A stretch of DNA of 64,000 bases from Berberis thunbergii (Eukaryota > Streptophyta > Magnoliopsida > Ranunculales > Berberidaceae), in assembly GCA_003290165.1 (NCBI GenBank), contig QNQO01000830.1, positions 248,001 to 312,000 of the forward strand, written 5' to 3'. The position numbers and the translations under genes were made by a program. The notes beneath the pieces are model-generated. The model ran no database searches. It saw nothing but the letters and a program-made list of their open reading frames with translations, and was not told the origin of the DNA. Of this stretch, positions 55,122 through 64,000 are shown one piece after another. Position 1 is the first letter of the stretch, and each line of letters starts with the position of its first letter.

Positions 55122-57362
55122 ACAAAGAAAGTTTTCATTGATAAAAAAGAAAGGGATACAAACCTTGCGAGTGAGTAGCTCACAAGGGAAGGAAAGAGAA
55201 TGGAGTACGATGACCCGCCACCCCCCCCCCCCGCCAAAAAAAAACTAAAATCACAAAAAGCATAAAATGGAAAAAGAAAACATCAAAAGGACTAATTTTG
55301 CAATAAATGTGCCTAAAATCCCCAAATCCAAACTCTCTGCTATATCAATATCAAAGTCAACAGCTAATCAGCTTGACAGCTTCCATTGAGAAAGAGTTGA
55401 GAATTCTCACATTGCGTTCTCCTTAAATGGCAGAGATGGTAACCATCTCTGCAACCACTGCTGGACCCACAACCCAAGTGAGGAGCCAGGGGATCAGAGC
55501 TGCCACATCCTGAGTGAGAAATCACACTCAAAGAAAATGTGGTTCAATGATTCAAGGCTGACTTCACAAAGGCCACATCTATTTGGAAAGATAAGACCCC
55601 TCTTAGCAAGAATATCCACATTTACAATGCGGCCATGTGCAATGGACCAGATCAGGAAATCCACGCGTGGAGAAACTGAGAACAACGAAAGAAATCAGAC
55701 CAAGGAACTTGGGAGGGAGGGGACAACAAATGAAAGAATCATCATGACATAACTACTCCTCTTATATAGAACGCTTACCTAGCTAACTTACTTCCGGCTC
55801 TACCCAATATTTTCTGGTTTACCCCAAGATTACCCAGTTGCCCGACTGTCACTGAGCAGTTTTTGGATATCGAACGGACATCCCCAGATGGTAATTTTAA
55901 TGTGTCCAATTTACCCTATTTTGCAATCAGTTTCGCTACAGCACCCACAACTCTTGCTAATTGTCCGCCCTTTGCAAGTGTAAATCTATGTTATGTATAG
56001 CCGTGCCTAAGGGCACATCAGTTGAAGTCGATTCTTCTTTTTGATCAATCAAAACTCCTTCTCATACTGTAAAATCTTCTTTCGAAGCATACAACTTTCC
56101 TAATGTATATGATGAAATCTAGACATGGATCTTATATGAATGGTGCGATGAAGTACCACACGAGTTGATATATTGGAATCCAAATCGGTCGAATCATTCA
56201 TATTATGGTCTTCTACATCTTATGGTCTTCTACATCCTAGTTCTCCCTGTTCCTTTATTTGACTTATGTTCTTCATGTAGAATTCATACAATTACGTCGA
56301 TACTTTCACATATTACGACACTAAACCATACCCAATCGTTTCTTCCATTGGAATTTTGAATATTGTAGAGAGAAGAGTGGTGACTTGCTTTGGTTCCCAA
56401 TACCTAGTTGCTGAAGCCTCTATGCGGGGCTAGGTCCCACTACTGTTCATTAACGGAAATGGAGCGGATTGGTCGATTGATCCTTGACGACGGGTCGAAA
56501 TATAAAGCATGGTATAGAAAGAGTTCTTAATTGTGTTCCATTCAACCATTAATCTGTCCAGAACCTTATTCTATTTCCTTTACCCACACTAAGAGCTATG
56601 TTAGATTGCGTTTTAAGTTCATAATCCATCTCCACATGGAGCATCCATACACTGAATTAATCTCCCTCCTTGGAGAAGTGACGTGTTTGGTCTTTTTCAT
56701 AATTATCAGCGAGTCAATGATAACCTTGCACCAAAGCTCATTGCGCTCTGTACCAAAATGCCATGACCAATTAGAGAGCAAGGTCTGGTTGATGGATTTA
56801 ACTCTCCTAATGCCTAAACCACCCGTGTCCTTGGGTCTACAAACCATGTGCCAAGTTACCGAATGAAACCTTCCTAATTGAAATAAGAAACCTCACAAAA
56901 AACCACAAAATTTTTTCTCAATGTTTTTTGTTATGGCGGTGGGATGATAGTCATTAACATCATAAATACCGGGATGCTGGTGAGGGAGCTCTTGATGAGA
57001 GTTAAATGCCCCACGTGAAATATATAACTATCCCAAATCTTTCGATCTTTGTATTTGCTGCCTAAAAGAAGGCCGAGGTTGCTAGTGGGAAGGGAGTTAA
57101 TCTTGCAACTGAACATTTGGGCCAGCTTATTCATTTATGGAGCCTGCCCCATGGGTTAAAGAATCGTAAGCATATTGCAAAGTTGCGGGGATCCTCCCTC
57201 ACAACCATGAATCTTTGTGTATGGTTTAAATTGGCAGCACTGAGCACCATGAGGTTGAGCTTTGCCACAGATAGTGAAGAGAGACGACCATGTAAATTTG
57301 TCACCTATAAGGACAAAGCTAGCAAGCTCAAAGTATGAAACAAAATGATTGAAGTTTGTCAT
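55122..57362 (-). mobile_element. LINE-1-type retrotransposon relic, 5'-deleted
   Basis: Minus-strand pieces in LINE order: an endonuclease-type block (HFVSYFELASFVLIGDKFTW, 57340-57280); reverse-transcriptase C-terminal parts (KINSLPTSNLGLLLGSKYKD, then LTLIKSSLTSIPVF, 57100-56960; VCRPKDTGGLGIRRVKSINQ TLLSNW, 56845-56770); and the zinc-binding RT-associated domain (PRVDFLIWSIAHGRIVNVD, CGLCEVSLESLNHIFFECD, 55670-55500). An A-rich tail follows near 55130-55122. Most of the RT core is deleted between the endonuclease and RT C-terminal pieces. A ~780-bp organellar segment (55755-56530) interrupts it. Confidence 0.8.
55755..56530 (-). pseudogene. rpl2: Organelle-derived insert with ribosomal protein L2 (rpl2) fragment
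   Basis: On the minus strand, about 56025-55775 encodes STDVPLGTAIHNI followed, after frameshifts, by [38 protein letters not shown]. This is the second-exon region of plastid rpl2 (large-subunit protein uL2), with conserved PLGTAIHNI, LPSGxVR, ISKNC and GRAGSK. The upstream part (56530-56050) has no frame and plausibly derives from the rpl2 group II intron. Substitutions and indels show an old transfer. A mitochondrial rpl2 source cannot be excluded by eye, but the plastid-style wording is closer. Confidence 0.72.
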
Positions 57363-60300
57363 TTTTTTAGTGTGTCATGTGGTAAAGTTTCAAGTAGTGT
57401 ATCTATTTGCTGGTAGCAACATTTTAATATACTTTACATTGTGATGAAAATGGATCCCTTTGCAAGTCTTCTAAATTTTTTATTTTTACAGTTTTTGGAA
57501 CATATTCTTTTCCTTTGCCCTAGACTTAGTTCTAGAGAAAATTTCCGGTTGTATTGTTCGATTGCCAAATGTTTTTCATGAAGACAATAGACATTTTCCA
57601 AGTTTAAGGTGCGTAGTTGCCAATATTATTCTATTGAATATTCATCATCTTTTCCAAAATTACAAACCTTATGCCCAAATTAGAGATATCAATTTAAATC
57701 TCCTATCCAAATTTAATAAACATAGGCAACCCAACTTACAAAAAACCAGACTCAAAATTGTTGTAAAAATTCCCAGATCATATCTAATTTTAATCCCAAC
57801 CCTGATATCATGGATTTGAGGTGTTTTTATAGATTGCACAAGTGACCGAAGGAACTTCAAGTGAAAGTTTGAACTTTAAAGATTTAATTTTGGGGTCTTC
57901 AGCCAAATAAGCATAATGAGGTTGAAATTCCAAATGGCCAAACCATTGATTTGACAAAAAAATCAAATTCGACGTATCCCTTGTGTTCTTCAGAATACAA
58001 ACAAAGAATCTAAGGATCCGTAGAATACAAACAAAGAATCTAAAGATCCTTAAAACCTCTGCTAACATCAAGATACCCATAAAAAAAAAACTCTTAGCAA
58101 CTTTCCCATGTCAACAATTTCCCCTTTTCTTCATTTAGGCGGATCTTTTCTATGTATAGAGCACACATCTTCATATCATTGAAGAGAGGCACGCCAGAGA
58201 TCTGCTGATTGAGAACTGAGCCAACGAGCATGAGCAATAGAGAGTACTTGTTGCTAGAATTTTGTTGAGGTAGGAGAGAGAGCTTGTTGAGTTTAATCCC
58301 AATTTATTTCCAACAAGTTACTTGAGAACCGATTCCTAGGGGTGGACTAGGAGTGGAGTTTGTGGAAGACCCATTTTTATCACCTTTTTAATGACCACAT
58401 CGGGACATCAAAGAAAATTAGTCACGGAAAATTTTGGCAATTAAAAACCCTGACTTGTAACAGGAGGCATAATCAATTTCTTTTCCTTGATATTCAAACA
58501 TACCCTAAGACCACAAACAACCTCACTGTTGTGGGCTTACGGATTTTGAAAGATTTAACATTATGCTGGTATGTAGTTTACTTCCCACATGCTTTCCTAG
58601 TTTTTGTTTTGTTCATTATTGTCCAATCCTTATGATTTATATTTATTCTGTAAAATGCAGTTAAAGGGAAGGAAGTTATATGAATAATAGATTAAATATA
58701 TTTTGTATGTTACTGGCAATTAACTAACTAAATCAATAACAAGAAGAGGAGGAAGATGAGAGAAAAGAGAGGGAAGAGAAAAAGAATGGAGAACAGTGTT
58801 ATGTCAATTGTTTCACCTTACTCGTATTTATATTACATGTAAGTCCTTTAGAACACAATAATATGTATCCCTCGGAACAATTGCATAAAATGGCTTGTAT
58901 CAACACTGATGGGTCATTGCTTAATAAGAGTTGGTTGAAAAACTAAGTAAATAGTTAAGAGGGTAAATTTGATGTTATTAAAAGTTTTACTAATAGGATA
59001 AGTGGCTTTAGTCCCGTTTAGAAATTTAGTTTAGTTATGGTTCCTCGCTTTCAGTTAGTTGACATCCAATCAATAATTAAGTTGGCATATACCTTGCACG
59101 AGACTAATTATTTTTACCTAAATGCCCCACTCTTTCTATCTACATTTTTTGTTTGACTCAAACATATCATCAGGCACTCTGACCTAATAATTTTACCCCC
59201 CACCCAAAAAAAAAAAAAAGGTAGTGCAAGGATTGCTTTTCCTTTCTACCCCATGGGTGGAGATGTTCTAAGTAATTCCTTAGCAAATAATGCAAACTGT
59301 GTATATCAAAGAGATAGTCACGTTCACTGTTTAAGTTTGTTTCACTTAGTGTTTTAAAGCAGTAATAAGGGATTGGCTTGCAGAGAATCCAGAAAGAAAA
59401 GTAACACCAAACCCATTGTAAAGTTAGCAGCAAGGATTTAGACGTGAAATTGATAGGGAATTTTTCGTTGTGAAGGCAAAACCCAACCCATTAATCCAAC
59501 GATATACCATCAGCTTAACCATGCCTTTTAAAAACATTGGAAGCATAGGCCTTGAGGTGTGCCTCATGTTGAAACACAACCAACATAAAAAACGTTCACT
59601 AGGCGTGAATTGGCATGAGGAGTTAAAAAAAAAATTGTGTTTTAGCACCTTGAGGCATAAAACAATGTACATTTTAATGCCTTAAAATGTTTATATTTTT
59701 GGGTTTTTTCTTTTTAAGAAAAAATTGCAAATCAGTTGCGATAGATTTGAAAATCATCATTGAAGAAGAAGAATATTTGATGATGAAGAAGATCCGACGA
59801 AGAAGATCGAAGTGAAGAAGATCTGACATGATTTAAGTAGACGTTGTCGCACATAAAGAGAAAGAAGAACAAACATAGCAAAAGTTGATGAACACTGCTA
59901 CTGCTCTGATCTGGTTGTTGTTGTGGATGTTATTGTTGCTGCAATTTTGTTGCTATTGTGTTTTTGGTGCCCAATCTATTAAGGGATTTTAATTTTAAAT
60001 AGTTTTAAAGTTAAGCCCCTAAAAGAAAATTGGAGCCAAAATAAAAATAGTACTAATATTATTAATTACTGCTATGTTGTCTTGGGCGACGTCTAGGGTG
60101 CTTAGTTGTGCTAGGCAGACGTTTAGGACATTCATAGCCTCGCTTTGGCAAGGTGATCATAAATTGGGTGTTGTTTCGGGTACCCGCCTAGGCGTCCGCC
60201 TCATACAACCACACGAACCACAGTGCAACAGCATAACACACATCTTCTTTTGACCCTCATCCTCTTCCTCTCGATCACAAAAAAGCAGCAGCAAGCAGAG

Positions 60301-60739
60301 AGCAATAGTGTTCGATCCTTCTCTCTCTCGATCGTCCTCCATTTTCATCTCTTGCATGCAGCAGCAAAGAGCAGCAGCCAGCAGCAGTGTTTGATTGTTC
60401 CCTCTCCATCTTCACCTCCCTCTCTCCCAATTGTCTCCTCTCCATCCTCATCCTCCCTCTTTCTCTCGCACGCAGCAGCAGAGAATCAATAGGTGTTTTG
60501 ATCAGATTTATTTAGCATATATATGGCTGCACATGAAGGCAACTTTTCATTTTCAGTTGTTTTTGTGACATTTTCTTCCTCTAATGACCTTGTGAGACTC
60601 ACCACCACAAACACAAACTCTTTACATTAGTCTTCCAATTACTTGATATCCTTAAACTTATTTAATATTTCACGTTAGTCCTCCAATTTCATATTTCACG
60701 TTACTTGATATCCTTAAACTTATTTAATATTTCACGTTA
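57363..60739. other. Intergenic or intronic spacer with degraded repeats
   Basis: No exon recognised. A 31-bp tandem duplication (GAATACAAACAAAGAATCTA unit) lies at 57991-58054. From about 59500 to 60190 phrases such as CTTGAGGTGTGCCTCATG, TAGGCGTGAATTGGCATGAG and CGCCTAGGCGTCCGCCTC resemble a common plant dispersed repeat. 60240-60490 is rich in CAGCAGCAG and TCTCTCTC. A 37-bp phrase (TTGATATCCTTAAACTTATT onward) is duplicated at 60644-60680 and 60704-60740, just left of the RTE element. Confidence 0.4.
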
Positions 60740-63700
60740 GCCGGTCCCAAGCCTGGATAAAGGAAGAGGGTTGGTGCTAGGCTTGTGATAGTCAACCGTA
60801 AAAACCCCATCACATCCCTTTTCATGGATTTTGATTCAAAAATATTAATGCAGAAGGATAGGGCGTCCCCCGCTATAAGCGACGCGCTGCACCTACGTTC
60901 GGGTGTAGTGCCAAATGAACAAGGAGCGCTGCAGCGACGCCTGACTAAAGTGTTAAATAGGCAAGGGTTCTCGCACCATTCTGGACGGGGGCGAGTAAAG
61001 AAGCTAGTTCAGGTTAGAGCTAGAGATAGAATTATTAGATTAGCCTCTTGGAACATAGGAACCTTTACGGGAAAGACAATAGAATTAGTGGATGGCCTAC
61101 GTAGGAGGAAAGTAAACATAGTTTGTCTTAAAGAGACAAAATGGAAGGGGAACAAGGCTAAAGATTTAGGAGGAGGGTTCAAACTCTTCTATTCTGGTAA
61201 AGATGAAACTAGGAACGGGGTGGGAATAATGGTAGATAAAGTTTTTAAGGATGCAGTAGTTGACGTTAGGAGGTTTGGGGATAGAATCATAAGTATTAAA
61301 TTAGCTTTAAAACTAGAGATAGTGCATGTTATTAGTGCGTATGCACCCCAAGTGGGTTTGGACAAGGAGACTAAGAAAGGATTTTTGGGACTCTTTAGAG
61401 GAGTTAGTTCTTGGAATTCCCTCTTCCCATTGGGTTTTCCTAGGCGGGGATTTGAATGGCCATGTTGGTAAGGATAGAGTTGGGTATGAGAGGGTACATG
61501 GAGGTCAAGGCTTTGGGGATCGAAACACTGCGGGGATTTCTATTCTAGATTTTGCTTTAGCTCAGGATTTTGGGATCGTAAATACTTTTTATAAGAAGAG
61601 GGAAGATCACTTGGTGACCTTTGCGAGTGGGCATAATAGAAGTCAAATTGATTATTTTCTTGTGAAGCGACACGATTTAGGTAGGTGTAAAAATTGTAAG
61701 GTTATACCAGGGGAGTGTCTGACAAACTAACATAGGTTGTTAGTTCTCGATTTTTGTCTTAAGAGTAGGGGTCGTATTGCTATAGAACAGGTTAGATCGA
61801 GAATTAAGTGGTGGACCTTACAGGGAGATGTGTACCAAAATTTTAGAAAGAAGATTTTGGGTGGCCAGTCAGTTTCAGAGGGTTGGGAGAATCTAAAACC
61901 AAAGGATAAGACTAGTAGTGCGGATCTTTTTGAACATTTGGCAAACCAAATAAGAAGATGTGCGAAGGAAGAGTTAGGAAAAGCCAAAAGAGGAAGTTTA
62001 TATGGTAAGGAGACATGATGGTGGAACGCTGATGTGCAACAAACCATTGCGGAAAAGAAAAGATGCTTTAAGGTGTGGCAAAAAGATAAGTGCCTAAAGT
62101 CTTATGAGCTTTATAAGCAGGCTAAGAAGTTGAGTAGTAGAGCAGTAGGGGAAGCTAAGAGGAAAACGTATGATGCTCTTTATAATAGGCTAGGTACGAA
62201 GGAAGGGGAAAATGATATTTTCAAAATAGCTAAAGCTAGATAATGAAAAATTAGGGACTTGAGTCATGTTAAGTGTGTTAAGCATGAGGATGAAAGAGTT
62301 TTAATGCATGATAAAACTATTTTAGATAGATGGAATGATTACTTTTGGAACCTACTTAATGGAACACATGTAGGGGAGTTAAACTTGGAGGGTTATGCTT
62401 CACAGGAAGGGAGAGATCGCATGTTCCATCGCAGAGTTAGTGTCACAGAAGTGAGAGAAGCTTTAAAAGAATGAAGACAGGGAAGGCCGTTGGACTGGAT
62501 GACATACCAATTGAAGCATGGAAATGTCTTGGAGAAGTTGGGATTCAATGGCTAACTAAGCTCTTTAATAGGATTTTGGAAACTAGAAAAATGTCAGATT
62601 CATGGAGGCATAGCATTGTGGTACCAATTTATAAGAATAAATAGGATATCCAAAATTGCTCGAACTATAGAGGGATAAATCTTATGAGTCATACGATGAA
62701 ACTTTGGGATATGATTATAGAACGAAGACTTAGGAGTTTAACCACGATTTCGGATAATCAATTTGGATTTATGCCGGGTAGGTCTACTACGGAGGCCATC
62801 TTTCTGTTTAGGCAAACTATAGAAAAATATCGAGAAGCACGTAAGAGTTTGCATATGGTTTTATTGATCTGGAGAAAGCATATGATAGGGTCACCAGGGA
62901 GTTAATTTGGTGGGTGCTTGAAAGAAAGAAAGTGTCTCAATGTTATGTCGATATCATTAAGGATATGTATTAAAGGGGCTGTAACAAGTGTTCGCTCAGT
63001 AGGTGGGATGTCCAGTGAATTTCCAGTGTCAATAGGACTACATCAAGAGTCTGCGTTAAGCCCATATCTCTTTGCTTTGGTCATGGATGAGTTGACGAGA
63101 CATCTGCAAGAAGATGTACCTTGGTGCATGTTATTTGCAAATGATATTGTCTTAATGGATGAGACTAGTGCAGGTTTAAGTCAGAAATTAGTTAAGTGGC
63201 GGGAGGCTTTAGAGAGTAAAGGTTTTAGATTTAGCCGTTCGAAGACGGAGTATCTAGTGTGCAACTTTGGTTGTGAACCAAGAGGGAGAAGTAATGCAAT
63301 TGAGATCGAAGGTGTAGAGGTCCCAGAGTGTGAGGCTATTTGATATCTAGGATCTATAATTCAAAAGAATGGGGCTATTGGAGAAGATGTAGACCATAGG
63401 ATTAAAGCTGGTTGGTTGAAATAGAGAATGGCGTCAGAAGTATTATGCGATAGAAGGATGCCTGCAAGGCTAAAAGGAAAATTCTATAAAACAATTGTTC
63501 GACCAGCCATGCTATACGGTTCAGAATGTTGGGCTAGTACGGGACAACATACGCATAAGATGACAGTAGCAGAAATGCGTATGTTAAGGTGGATGTGTGG
63601 TAAAACTCGTAAGGATAAAATTAGAAAGAAAGAATTAGGATATACTTAGGTGTAGCGCCCATAGAGGATAAAATTAGAGAAAGACGTTTAACTTGGTTTG

Positions 63701-63942
63701 GTCATGTGCGGAGGAGACCAAGCACAACGCCAATTAGAAAATGTCTAGCTTGGCAAATTAACGGAGGGTGTAGACGGAGGGAATGACCGTTGAAAACTTG
63801 GATGAAGGCGGTGAATGAAGATATCATTGAGCTTGGATTAGGCGAGGATATGTGGGAAAATTGCGTTGCTTGGAGAACCAAAATCCATGTAGCCGACCCG
63901 AAAATCTCGGGAATGGGCTTTGATGATGATGATGATGATTAT
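60740..63942 (+). mobile_element. RTE-type LINE, nearly full length, inactive
   Basis: The apurinic-type endonuclease is readable as RIIRLASWNIGTFTGKTIEL, CLKETKWKG, NGVGIMVDKVFKDAVVDVRR, ISAYAPQVGLD (61020-61370) then GGDLNGHVGKDR and SQIDYFLVK (frame shifted at about 61400). The reverse transcriptase follows: MKTGKAVGLDDIPIEAWKCL (62470), NYRGINLMSHTMKLWD, NQFGFMPGRSTTEAIFL, then [25 protein letters not shown] and [12 protein letters not shown]. The element ends in a (GAT)n tail (63921-63939), typical of RTE. There are at least four frameshifts and four stops. The catalytic [FY]ADD box reads FAND. Confidence 0.9.
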
Positions 63943-64000
63943 TGTTTTCAAATTTTCTACTATAATACAATTTTAAGTACTTTTTCTATTAAAAATAAAT

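Noticed and set aside
61727..62047. 106-residue minus-strand frame
   Set aside because: Shadow of the RTE LINE coding strand.

Overview
This window is nuclear DNA from a flowering plant, most likely a eudicot. The support is spliced plant gene families (a DUF630 protein, an HSP101 relic, a HIT/CCHC zinc-finger protein), a plastid rpl2 fragment, and a dense, AT-rich landscape of decayed plant transposons. Roughly three quarters is repeat-derived. Nothing bacterial or viral was seen. All calls come from reading the sequence; no searches were run.

Layout. 1-1117: the 5' end of a minus-strand Tat-type Ty3/gypsy element (LTR plus primer-binding site) that cuts an HSP101/ClpB pseudogene (1118-2009). 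2139-2970: a duplicated 300-bp sequence. 3010-4306: a long-TIR foldback element. 4312-19064: one rearranged 14.75-kb Tat-type LTR retrotransposon on the minus strand, bounded by CTATG target-site duplications, with three LTR pieces, gag/protease remains, 3'-UTR tandem repeats and two copies of an antisense ORF. A 5.7-kb CACTA element (10264-15997, TSD TTG) lies inside it and carries spliced host-gene fragments and a SINE, giving a three-level nest.

19070-21620 has only small repeats. 21620-30530 is a hAT transposase pseudogene split by a 5.26-kb inverted-LTR composite (22533-27796, TSD AGATG). 31890-39995 is a MULE with a FAR1/MULE transposase, a degenerate OTU-like tail, a plant-mobile-domain pseudogene and, in its middle, a 1.5-kb foldback containing an array of tandem palindromes.

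40000-64000 is the more genic part: a DUF630 exon (minus), an organelle-targeted-looking spliced gene with a frameshift (minus), and a zinc-finger gene (plus) with at least eight phase-consistent exons. Around and within these are MITEs, a LINE-1-type relic interrupted by plastid rpl2 DNA, and an RTE-type LINE (60740-63942) whose reverse-transcriptase active site is mutated. The window shows no operon-like cooperation; its biology is mostly nested transposition, gene capture and decay.
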